Of a stretch of 12,870 nucleotides of DNA, positions 4,807-11,811 are shown in pieces. The position numbers and the translations under genes are program-made. The stretch is from Veillonella parvula (lineage in GTDB: Bacteria > Bacillota > Negativicutes > Veillonellales > Veillonellaceae): positions 1 through 12,870 of the forward strand of contig CAMUQE010000048.1 in NCBI GenBank assembly GCA_947096075.1, written 5' to 3'. The stretch's first letter is position 1. Each line of letters starts with the position of its first letter. The notes beneath the pieces are model-generated. The model was not told the DNA's origin. It did no database searches and saw nothing but the letters and a program-made list of their open reading frames with translations.

Positions 4807-7170
4807 CTATCGTTTACGTTTACTTTTAGATTTTTTGGATTGACTACGTTTTGTAGCTTTATTCGACTTCTTGCGACTCGATTTGCCTTTTTTAGATTTT
4901 TTGCTGAAAGCATCATATCTAGAATGTCCAATTTTTGAATCATCTCGTCTAGACGATTTTCTACCGCTTTTTCGGGATGATTTACGATCCCTAGAACTGC
5001 CAAAACCATCACGACTATTAGAATAATCAGAACCACTGTTCAATTGTTCTTGGATAGCCATCAGGTTATCTACTTCACCAAGGACAAAATCGATTTGTTT
5101 CTTTTCTACATCGGCTTTTACAAGTGTAACAGTAACCTTTTCACCTAAGTGATATGTTTTACCTGTACGCTTACCAACAAGGGCAAAGTGTTCTTCATCA
5201 AAGAAATAGTAATCATCGTTCATCATGCTAATATGCACGAGACCGTCAATACCATTCTCTAATTCTACAAACATTCCAAAGGATGTTATGCTCGCAATAG
5301 TACCTTCAAAAACTTCGCCTACAAAGGGAACCATGTATTGAGTCTTCTTAAGATCTGTAGTTTCACGTTCCGCTTCGGTTGCTACTTGTTCTTGTATGGA
5401 AGAATGTTCCACAGCACCTGCCAAGAAGGCTTCATCTACATCTCGTTTAGAGTATCCACCTTTCCAATGCATATCCGCTTTTAAAAGACGATGCACCATC
5501 AAGTCCGGATAACGTCTAATGGGAGATGTGAAATGCGTATAGCATGTAGACGCTAAGCCAAAATGGCCAACATTTTCAATGCTATATTTTGCTTGCTGCA
5601 TGGAGCGTAAGGTCATAATTTGAGCCACTTGCTCTATATCTTGTCCCTTCACCACATCAAGAATTTTTTGGAAATCTCGTGGCGTTACGCCATCAGCACT
5701 GAGGACGAGATTTTGACCTAAATAATTTAATACCTTTTGGAATAAATCCAATTTCTCTTCACTTGGATTTTCATGAATACGATATACCGATGTACGTTCA
5801 GTATCTTTCAAATGTGTTGCTACCGTTTCATTAGCAATGAGCATACATTCTTCGATAAGACGCTCTGCCATAGTTCGATCGCGTTTTACAATACGCAACG
5901 GTGTACCGTCGAGATCAAGTAATACCTTATACTCAGGAAAATCAAAGTCTAATGCCCCTCTACGACGACGCATCCGATTTAAAATCTTTGAAATCTCTGC
6001 TAAATCGCGAAGCATAGGTATAAAATCTACTAAATCGTCAGGAATAATATTTTCTTCAAGCGCTTTATAAACTTCCTTATAACTGCAGCGACGTCCTACG
6101 TGGATAATAGATGGACGAATACGATAATTAACAACTGTACCCGAATCATCAATCTCCATCATACACGTCATAGCATAGCGGTCCTCATGTGCATTTAAGC
6201 TACAAATACCATTCGATAATACCTCTGGCAACATTGGTACCACTCGGTCCACCAAATAAACAGAAGTACCACGCTTATACGCTTCATTATCAATAGGCTG
6301 ACCAGAAGTGACATAATGACTAACGTCCGCAATATGTACACCTAGTTCGTAATTACCATTTGGTAATTTGCGACCACTTACAGCGTCATCAAGATCTTTT
6401 GCATCTTCTCCGTCAATAGTTACCATTTGTAAGTCTCTAAGGTCCCATCGTTTTGGATCCTCATGGATAACAGTATCTATCTTCTTACTAGCCTTAATAA
6501 CCTCTTCAGGAAAGGCAAAAGGAATCTTATGGTTAGCCATAATACAGTTAATATCTAGGCCTACATCCCCTTTATAACCTAGAATTTCTGTAATAATCCC
6601 TTCAGGCTTTTTGTCGCCTTCAGGCCATTTTGTAATTTTTACTAAAACTTTAGCGCCACTACGAGCATCTAAAGTATTTTTTAAGTCCACAAAAACATCA
6701 GTACCAATGCGTTCATCATCAGGTACAACAAAGCCAAAATTTTGTTGTCTATCGTAAGTACCCACAATAGTTTCGTTGGCACGCTCAATAACATCAACGA
6801 TGATGCCTTCACGTTTATGCTTAGTATAATCTGATGGTACAATGCGAACACGTACCTTATCATTATGCATAGCAGTTCCTTTATTTTGTTCTGCTACATA
6901 AATATCTTCATCATCCAGCATAATGACAAATCCATAAGATTTACGATATCCTTTGTAGATACCTTCATATTCTTCATGCTGTTGATCTTCATACCGATAT
7001 ACATCTGGTCGAGATGAACTTAATACGCCTTCACGGGCGAGCATTTTTGCAGATCGAATAAACATTTCAAGATCTTTGCCACCTCGAATACGATTATCCA
7101 TTGCTGCATCCTCAATATGGTATGCATGTGGTTGTATAGATTTATAAAAGTCCAATACCTTCTTCTTCAA
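4807..7170 (-). CDS. rnr: Ribonuclease R (3'-5' exoribonuclease)
   Basis: Processive hydrolytic exoribonuclease able to unwind structured RNA. In bacteria it works with tmRNA-SmpB to remove faulty mRNA and also acts in rRNA quality control. In 787 aa: N-terminal helix-turn-helix region (about 1-60), two cold-shock domains (about 68-130 and 132-200), the RNB catalytic domain with Asp253, Asp259, Asp261 and Asp262 in IDGEDAKDLDDA, then YTHFTSPIRRYPDL, an S1 domain near GTIASITSFGMFVELENG, and a tail of about 60 residues very rich in K, R and S. The start is TTG at 7170, supported by a GGGGGTG ribosome-binding site at 5-7 bases; the product then aligns from its first residues with known RNase R. 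Little room for a promoter exists after the secG terminator; none is convincing. Confidence 0.97.
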   Translation of the reverse strand: MKKKVLDFYKSIQPHAYHIEDAAMDNRIRGGKDLEMFIRSAKMLAREGVLSSSRPDVYRYEDQQHEEYEGIYKGYRKSYGFVIMLDDEDIYVAEQNKGTAMHNDKVRVRIVPSDYTKHKREGIIVDVIERANETIVGTYDRQQNFGFVVPDDERIGTDVFVDLKNTLDARSGAKVLVKITKWPEGDKKPEGIITEILGYKGDVGLDINCIMANHKIPFAFPEEVIKASKKIDTVIHEDPKRWDLRDLQMVTIDGEDAKDLDDAVSGRKLPNGNYELGVHIADVSHYVTSGQPIDNEAYKRGTSVYLVDRVVPMLPEVLSNGICSLNAHEDRYAMTCMMEIDDSGTVVNYRIRPSIIHVGRRCSYKEVYKALEENIIPDDLVDFIPMLRDLAEISKILNRMRRRRGALDFDFPEYKVLLDLDGTPLRIVKRDRTMAERLIEECMLIANETVATHLKDTERTSVYRIHENPSEEKLDLFQKVLNYLGQNLVLSADGVTPRDFQKILDVVKGQDIEQVAQIMTLRSMQQAKYSIENVGHFGLASTCYTHFTSPIRRYPDLMVHRLLKADMHWKGGYSKRDVDEAFLAGAVEHSSIQEQVATEAERETTDLKKTQYMVPFVGEVFEGTIASITSFGMFVELENGIDGLVHISMMNDDYYFFDEEHFALVGKRTGKTYHLGEKVTVTLVKADVEKKQIDFVLGEVDNLMAIQEQLNSGSDYSNSRDGFGSSRDRKSSRKSGRKSSRRDDSKIGHSRYDAFSKKSKKGKSSRKKSNKATKRSQSKKSKSKRKR

Positions 7171-7189
7171 GTCTGCACCCCCTTATTAG

Positions 7190-7223
7190 GATGAAAAAAT
7201 AAAAAGCCTGCAATGCAGGCTTT
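7190..7223 (-). terminator. Terminator after secG
   Basis: AAAGCCTGC (7223-7215) pairs with GCAGGCTTT (7211-7203) around a 3-nt loop, followed on the minus strand by TTATTTTTT. It begins six bases past the secG stop and ends only about 20 bases before the rnr ribosome-binding site, so rnr depends on partial read-through or on a promoter within this region. Confidence 0.88.
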
Positions 7224-7228
7224 CATCA

Positions 7229-7474
7229 TTAGAATTGATTAATCATTGCCCCTAACACTAAGCTCAACACAGCAAAGATAATCCCCAATATAATCGTACA
7301 TTTAGATAAGAAAGCATCTAAACCGCGTTGCTTACCACCAAAAGAAGAATCTGCTGCACCAGAAACAGCACCGCCCATGCCTGCGTTTTTGCTATTTTGT
7401 GCAACAACTACTACAATTAATAAAATAGATACGATTACTTCTACAATCATTAAGAAATTTGTCACGACTGTCAT
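7229..7474 (-). CDS. secG: Preprotein translocase subunit SecG
   Basis: Small accessory subunit of the SecYEG channel in the cytoplasmic membrane. The 81-aa product has two membrane helices (about 8-25 and 58-78) linked by the typical Gly/Ser-rich loop QNSKNAGMGGAVSGAADSSFGG, which makes the call secure. The ATG at 7474 overlaps the sigH stop (ATGA). However, the GGAAGG ribosome-binding sequence touches that ATG, whereas a GTG three codons later (7465) is nine bases away from it, so the true start may be 7465 (78 aa). secG next to rnr and smpB is common in Firmicutes. It is probably transcribed from the sigH promoter. Confidence 0.95.
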   Translation of the reverse strand: MTVVTNFLMIVEVIVSILLIVVVVAQNSKNAGMGGAVSGAADSSFGGKQRGLDAFLSKCTIILGIIFAVLSLVLGAMINQF

Positions 7475-8145
7475 CCTTCCTGTGATGCTCTATGCGAGCC
7501 CAATACACGATGTTCTAAATACTTCTCTAATTTACGTTTTACCCTTTGTAGCGCATTATCAATAGATTTAATACTACGATCTGTGACCTCAGCCATTTCT
7601 TGATAGGAACGTCCATCAAGGTATCCTTCCAAGACTTCCCATTCGAGATCACTTAAAATATGGCCAATATTGCGCTCAATATCATCTAATTCCTCTTGAC
7701 TGATAATGAGGTCTTCAGGATTTGTAATCTTTGTTGAAGATAGCATTTCAATCAATGTACGCTCAGAGTCCTCTGTATACACCGGTTTATTTAAGGATAT
7801 ATAGGAGTTCAAAGGCGCATGTTTTTGTCTTGTAGCCGATTTAATGGCTGTAATAATTTGTCTAGTTATACAAAGTTCCGCAAAGGCTCTAAAAGACGCT
7901 AATTTATCATGTTTAAAATCTCGCGTCGCCTTATAGAGTCCAATCATCCCTTCTTGGATGATATCCTCTCGATCGGCACCTACCAAAAAATAGGAGCGAG
8001 CCTTAGCTCGAACAAAGTTCTTATATTTATTAACAATATAATCGATTGCAAACTCATTTTGCTCTTCCTGAGCTATGACCACAACTTGCTCATCGGTCAT
8101 TTCCTTGAAATTGTAATCGGACTTGCGTGTATGAATCATTTTCAT
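7471..8145 (-). CDS. sigH: RNA polymerase sigma factor, SigH (Spo0H) type
   Basis: Sigma70-family factor of 224 aa. Region 2 spans about 36-105 with the core-binding and -10-reading stretch DREDIIQEGMIGLYKATRDF at 58-77, and SFRAFAELCITRQI at 84-97. Region 4 is about 160-210, with helix-turn-helix SYQEMAEVTDRSIKSIDNAL. Region 3 is reduced, as in SigH. In Bacillus SigH drives early sporulation and competence genes, and sits downstream of yacP, as here. I infer that in this organism it serves another transition or competence role, since the genus I suspect does not form spores. AAGGAGG five to six bases before ATG 8145 is a strong start. The gene has its own promoter and is coupled to secG. Confidence 0.93.
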   Translation of the reverse strand: MKMIHTRKSDYNFKEMTDEQVVVIAQEEQNEFAIDYIVNKYKNFVRAKARSYFLVGADREDIIQEGMIGLYKATRDFKHDKLASFRAFAELCITRQIITAIKSATRQKHAPLNSYISLNKPVYTEDSERTLIEMLSSTKITNPEDLIISQEELDDIERNIGHILSDLEWEVLEGYLDGRSYQEMAEVTDRSIKSIDNALQRVKRKLEKYLEHRVLGSHRASQEG

Positions 8146-8186
8146 AAGCTCCTCCTTACAATTGAGCGAGAAAAACCAATATATTC

Positions 8187-8215
8187 ATTATACTGGAACA
8201 GTATATGATTTTCAA
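8187..8215 (-). promoter_or_regulatory. sigH promoter with a 17-bp dyad operator
   Basis: TTGAAA (8215-8210), 17-bp spacer, TATAAT (8192-8187), immediately after the rae1 stop codon. Within it TATACTG (8189-8195), three bases, CAGTATA (8199-8205) form a perfect 7-bp-arm dyad covering most of the -10 box and half the spacer. This is the position of a repressor operator. The binding protein is unknown. Confidence 0.75.
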
Positions 8216-8218
8216 CTA

Positions 8219-8752
8219 TCAATGACCTCGACGCAATTTCTCAAGCTTTTCAGCCACTTCAGGAGATAATAAACCTCCCACTTCATTACGACGCACTGAA
8301 AATTGATCACGTCTATGTTCATGAGCGTATTGTAATCGCTCCTCTTCCTTAGCAATACGAATCATATTTTGCAACTCACGAGCAGGAATACGCAACCCTC
8401 CAGAGCCTAGAATTTGATTTTGTTCTGCTCCATCAGAGGTTACAACATATACATTAGTATATTTGCCTTTACGTAAAAATACCTCTCGTTCAATAAAGGA
8501 ATCCGCCGTTTCTCCATCCTCAGTATACACTTCAATGAATCCATTTGTAATGGATTCAATAGAGCCTCCAGATTTTGTATATTTACCGTCAAACACAAGG
8601 ATTACTTCATAGCCCTTGAATTTCCCATAATTTAACAATCTATCTCGAAGTTCCATTCTCGCATGCTCTAAGGACTCATGAGCCAGCTTCTTCAAATGAG
8701 TCCATGCAAAAATTACATTGTATCCGTCTACAATTAAGATATCTTTCAGCAT
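8219..8752 (-). CDS. rae1: NYN-domain (PIN-like) ribonuclease, Rae1/YacP family
   Basis: Homologue of Bacillus Rae1 (YacP), a ribosome-associated endonuclease that enters the A site and cuts certain mRNAs during translation. The 177-aa protein is mainly one NYN/PIN-like domain with acidic residues in the expected places: Asp9 (ILIVDGYNVIF), Asp55 (VFDGKYT), Asp84 (ETADSFIE) and Asp107 (TSDGAEQ). A basic, glutamate-rich helical C-terminus follows. ATG lies two bases after the rlmB stop, and the order cysS-mrnC-rlmB-yacP-sigH is the same as in Bacillus. The family is certain; that it is a ribosome-linked nuclease here is by homology. Confidence 0.9.
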   Translation of the reverse strand: MLKDILIVDGYNVIFAWTHLKKLAHESLEHARMELRDRLLNYGKFKGYEVILVFDGKYTKSGGSIESITNGFIEVYTEDGETADSFIEREVFLRKGKYTNVYVVTSDGAEQNQILGSGGLRIPARELQNMIRIAKEEERLQYAHEHRRDQFSVRRNEVGGLLSPEVAEKLEKLRRGH

Positions 8753-8754
8753 AG

Positions 8755-9486
8755 TTATTTCGCTTGGCGTTGACGTACCGCCTCATACATAAGAACTGCA
8801 GCTGCAACAGATGCATTCAAAGAATTCAAATTTCCATACATAGGAATTGTTACAAGGAAATCACAAGCTTCTTTTACAACGCGACTAATCCCCTTACCTT
8901 CATTACCAATGACGATAACCGTAGGAATTGTCATATCAGCTTCATACAAGGTACGATCGCCTTCCATATGAGCCCCCATTACCCAAAACCCTTGTTTTTG
9001 AAGTTGTTTAATGGTTTGCGCTACATTGCCAATTTGTACAAGTGGAATTTGTTCAATAGCACCTGCAGATGTCTTTGCAACAGTAGCATTAATAGGCGCA
9101 TTATGTCGTTTAGGAATAAGTACAGCCGTCGCTCCCACACATTCAGCAGTACGAATGATGGCTCCCATATTATGTGGGTCTTCAACACCATCCGTTAAGA
9201 TGAGTAAAGGAACCTCATGTGTTGTTTCTTGTATTACCTCTCCCAATTCTTTAAATTGAACGGCCGATACAAGAGCTATAACCCCTTGATGTGGTACCTC
9301 TAAATCGTACTTATTCATCTGCTTAACTGGTGTTGGTCTAACTTCAATCCCTTGAGATTTAGCAAGACCTACAATATCAGCTAGCCCTGTTTTTACCTTA
9401 TCTTCGCTGACCAAAATACGTTGAATAGAACGACCACTTTTAAGAGCTTCTTTAACCGCATTGCGACCTACAATATAATTATCCAT
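8755..9486 (-). CDS. rlmB: 23S rRNA 2'-O-methyltransferase RlmB (SpoU family)
   Basis: SAM-dependent methylation of a guanosine ribose in the peptidyl-transferase region of 23S rRNA (G2251 in E. coli numbering). In 243 aa: an N-terminal L30e-like substrate-binding domain (about 3-75), then the knotted SPOUT domain with motif 1 DGVEDPHNMGAIIRTAE at 99-115 (Asn106, Arg112), motif 2 VIGNEGKGI at 192-200, and motif 3 IPMYGNLNSLNASVAAAV at 214-231. The ATG is one base after the mrnC stop. Related SpoU enzymes (TrmH) share these motifs, but the N-terminal domain and the cysS-mrnC context favour RlmB. Confidence 0.94.
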   Translation of the reverse strand: MDNYIVGRNAVKEALKSGRSIQRILVSEDKVKTGLADIVGLAKSQGIEVRPTPVKQMNKYDLEVPHQGVIALVSAVQFKELGEVIQETTHEVPLLILTDGVEDPHNMGAIIRTAECVGATAVLIPKRHNAPINATVAKTSAGAIEQIPLVQIGNVAQTIKQLQKQGFWVMGAHMEGDRTLYEADMTIPTVIVIGNEGKGISRVVKEACDFLVTIPMYGNLNSLNASVAAAVLMYEAVRQRQAK

Positions 9487-9487
9487 A

Positions 9488-9964
9488 CTACATACCTCGT
9501 AGAGTTATAGAAAAGGCTTGCCCCATAATATGCTGTAAGCGCTCCTCTTGGCGCGTTTCGTAAAGAAATCCTAGTACTGCTTCAAAGGCCGTACTACTGC
9601 GATATTCTTGAACAGTACTACTTTTAGGCACATTTACATTACTATTTCTAGCACGGCGTGCAATAGCTTGTTCTTCTTCTGTAAAAGTATCTTCTATTTC
9701 TAACAATACTTTCGCCTGTGATTTAGCACAAATAAATTCAGTAACAATTGTATGCAATATCTGTACCTTTGTGATATTCATTTGCACCACGCGTTCACGC
9801 ACATACATGGAGTATACTGCATCACCGATATATGCTAGCATAACTGCATCAGCACTTAAGCACTCCTCTATTGTTCGTTTGCGCAAACGAAGCGGCTCTT
9901 CTTCAAGAGCCGTTAGTTTCTTTATCGCTTCATTCTTTAAGAATTGAAATTGTTTAAACTTCAC
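9488..9964 (-). CDS. mrnC: Mini-ribonuclease III
   Basis: RNase III-type nuclease without the double-stranded-RNA-binding domain; in Bacillus it matures both ends of 23S rRNA. The RNase III signature is visible as AYIGDAVYSMYVR (Asp48) and STAFEAVLGFLYE (Glu128), with AKSQAKVL and EEEQAIARRARN between them. A GTG start at 9964 overlaps the cysS end by 11 bp, has GGTGG about seven bases upstream and gives 158 aa. A longer form from TTG 10012 lies wholly inside cysS and has no support. Even so, about 30 basic and acidic residues precede the usual start of the domain, so the N-terminus is longer than in Bacillus. Confidence 0.92.
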   Translation of the reverse strand: MKFKQFQFLKNEAIKKLTALEEEPLRLRKRTIEECLSADAVMLAYIGDAVYSMYVRERVVQMNITKVQILHTIVTEFICAKSQAKVLLEIEDTFTEEEQAIARRARNSNVNVPKSSTVQEYRSSTAFEAVLGFLYETRQEERLQHIMGQAFSITLRGM

Positions 9965-11402
9965 GTTTTTTCCACCGTGCACCTTGAGGAGAGTCCTCAA
10001 TGGTAATACCAATCTCAGCTAATCGATCGCGGATACAATCAGCTAATGCCCATTGTTTTTGTTCGCGACAAGCTTGACGTACAGAAAGAATAACTTGCAT
10101 TAATTCTTCGTATTCAGCAGCATTGGCGCCCGTGTTGCCTTCCCAAGCTTTTTCGAGAACGCCAATAACATCTGTCATAAATTTGAAAATGCGTTTTACT
10201 TCAGCAATTGCCTCTTGGCAAACAACGCCTTCTCTACTTGTTACTGCTTGATAATAAATATTTATTTCCTTTGCGAGACCAAACATGCTAGATGTTGCTA
10301 AAGCCGTGTTGAAGTCATCGCTCATGGCAACCTCAAATTCTTCTTCGTATTCTTTCGCTTTTTCTAATAAACGTTGAGCTTCATCACATGCACCTGGTTC
10401 ACATTTTTCAAGATAAAGAAGATTTTCAATAGCTGTGCTTAACCGTTCCAAAGATTTATTAGCTTCTTCTAAACGCTCATCAGAGAAATCTAATGGGCTA
10501 CGGTAATGCGTGCTCAATAAGAAGTAACGCAATGCATCAGGACTATATTGTTCTAAAATATCTTTTACCAAAAAGAAATTATTCAAGGACTTAGACATTT
10601 TTTCAGAATTAATAGTGATAAAACCATTATGCAACCAGTAGCGCACTGCTGGATGTTGACCAGAGCAACCTTCTGATTGAGCAATTTCATTTTCGTGATG
10701 TGGGAAAATCAAATCACTACCACCGCCATGGAAGTCAAATTCTGTACCTAAATATTTTTGGCTCATAGCAGAACATTCAATGTGCCAACCTGGACGACCA
10801 TTCCCCCATGGGCTTTCCCAATAAGGTTCACCAGGTTTTGCTGCTTTCCACAAAGCAAAGTCCATAGGATTCTTCTTACGACCATCTACTTCGATACGTG
10901 CGCCTGCTTCCATATCGTCTAATGTACGACCAGATAACTCACCATAATGTTCAAATTTCTCTACACTATAATATACATCGCCATCAAGTTCATAGGCATA
11001 GCCCTTGTCAATCAATGTTTGAATCATAGCAATGATATCATCAATATGTGTAGATACACGTGGATAAATGTCTGCACGTTGTACACCAAGCGCATCCATT
11101 ACTTCAAAATAGCTATCAATATAACGGTTTGCAATGGTGTCCCAAGATACACCTTCACCATTAGATGTGTTGATGATTTTATCATCCACATCAGTAAAGT
11201 TTTGTACATATGTTACTTTATAGCCTACATGTTTCATATAGCGACGAATTACGTCCCAAGTTACGAAAGGACGTGCATTGCCAATATGAGGATGATTATA
11301 TGGTGTAACACCACACACATACATTTTAGCCTCGCCTGGTGTTACAGGATTGAATACCTCTTTTTGGCGCGTCATAGTATTATAAACAGTAATTTCTCTC
11401 AT
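9954..11402 (-). CDS. cysS: Cysteinyl-tRNA synthetase
   Basis: Class I aminoacyl-tRNA synthetase charging tRNA-Cys. The 482-aa product shows the HIGH-type motif HIGN at 39-42, KMSKS at 268-272 and zinc ligands Cys30, Cys210 (WHIEC), His235 and Glu239 (FPHHENE). Other family marks are NFTDVDDKI and the C-terminal RDRLAEIGITIEDSPQG. ATG 11402 starts at the usual family N-terminus (MREITVYNT). An in-frame ATG six codons earlier is possible, and GGAGG sits 11 bases before the chosen ATG, which is rather far. Longer forms would run into the T-box terminator. It is the first gene of an operon with mrnC, rlmB and rae1. Confidence 0.97.
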   Translation of the reverse strand: MREITVYNTMTRQKEVFNPVTPGEAKMYVCGVTPYNHPHIGNARPFVTWDVIRRYMKHVGYKVTYVQNFTDVDDKIINTSNGEGVSWDTIANRYIDSYFEVMDALGVQRADIYPRVSTHIDDIIAMIQTLIDKGYAYELDGDVYYSVEKFEHYGELSGRTLDDMEAGARIEVDGRKKNPMDFALWKAAKPGEPYWESPWGNGRPGWHIECSAMSQKYLGTEFDFHGGGSDLIFPHHENEIAQSEGCSGQHPAVRYWLHNGFITINSEKMSKSLNNFFLVKDILEQYSPDALRYFLLSTHYRSPLDFSDERLEEANKSLERLSTAIENLLYLEKCEPGACDEAQRLLEKAKEYEEEFEVAMSDDFNTALATSSMFGLAKEINIYYQAVTSREGVVCQEAIAEVKRIFKFMTDVIGVLEKAWEGNTGANAAEYEELMQVILSVRQACREQKQWALADCIRDRLAEIGITIEDSPQGARWKKREV

Positions 11403-11431
11403 CGTTACCGATGCCTCCATTTTTGTAAAAT

Positions 11432-11467
11432 AAAAAAGACCTCTCATCTCATACAGAGACGATGGTC
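11432..11467 (-). terminator. T-box leader terminator of cysS
   Basis: GACC (11467-11464) pairs with GGTC (11441-11438), and TCGTCTC (11462-11456) with GAGATGA (11450-11444), with a small internal loop between them, followed by six T and then ATTTT. Its 5' arm contains CGTCTCTGT, which the antiterminator also needs, so the two structures exclude each other. Confidence 0.88.
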
Positions 11468-11640
11468 CGCGGTTCCACTCTGTTAGGCACCAACAGTGGT
11501 ACCCTCTCATCGCATAACGGCGCGTCACCGGACAAACCTACCTATAATCGGAGTGTCAGCTCGTGAATGCATTTCATCTACCTATCCATGAACCCTCCCA
11601 CCATCGGTTCTCGCTAAAAAGTTAGTTGTAGAGTACTTCT
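11453..11640 (-). promoter_or_regulatory. Cysteine-specific T-box riboswitch
   Basis: Senses uncharged tRNA-Cys and allows cysS operon transcription. Stem I is closed by TTAGC (11617-11613) with GCTGA (11560-11556). Its 3' side carries GAAATGCA with the specifier TGC (Cys) at 11571-11569, and the distal part has the typical GATGGTGGGAGGG stretch. The T-box AGAGTGGAACCGCG is at 11481-11468. The antiterminator is complete: ACAGAG (11483-11478) pairs with CTCTGT (11458-11453), GCG (11470-11468) with CGT (11461-11459), and the 7-nt bulge TGGAACC carries the TGGA that would bind the tRNA NCCA end with U as the discriminator base. Confidence 0.95.
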
Positions 11641-11686
11641 TTCAGTCTCAGCTATTATTATATAATCTATATTTATATATAAAATT

Positions 11687-11715
11687 ATTCTACCAATAAT
11701 GCTATAGAATGTCAA
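11687..11715 (-). promoter_or_regulatory. cysS operon promoter
   Basis: TTGACA (11715-11710), 17-bp spacer, TAGAAT (11692-11687). Predicted start near 11680 gives a leader of about 280 nt, enough for the whole T-box structure. The stretch between about 11641 and 11680 is nearly pure A/T and has other TATAAT-like matches, but none with a comparable -35. Confidence 0.82.
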
Positions 11716-11723
11716 TAATTATA

Positions 11724-11807
11724 AGAAAAATCCTCATCTTTCAAATGTATCTATTAGTCTATCATACATGCGTATTTTAGCCAACTTAATTAGAAATGAT
11801 GAGGATT
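11724..11807 (-). terminator. Possible terminator of the BASS transporter gene
   Basis: A perfect 10-bp inverted repeat, AATCCTCATC (11807-11798) with GATGAGGATT (11738-11729), followed by TTTTTC. The loop of 59 nt is unusually long, but it holds a second small hairpin (ATGTAT/ATACAT, 11769-11764 and 11750-11745), so a branched terminator is possible. It lies between the gene's stop and the cysS promoter. Confidence 0.45.
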
Positions 11808-11811
11808 AATA

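Noticed and set aside
4782..5036. Minus-strand frame of 84 codons at the end of rnr
   Set aside because: It is an alternate frame through the K/R/S-rich tail of RNase R, whose own frame is clearly coding.
8764..9259. Two overlapping plus-strand frames opposite rlmB
   Set aside because: They are antisense to a well-conserved gene, without start signals or recognisable motifs.
10947..11486. Plus-strand open frame of 179 codons opposite cysS
   Set aside because: It is a shadow of cysS and its T-box leader; the composition is not protein-like and the opposite strand is certain.
11403..11528. N-terminal extension of CysS up to 11528
   Set aside because: It would translate through the T-box antiterminator and terminator and adds 42 residues absent from CysRS proteins.
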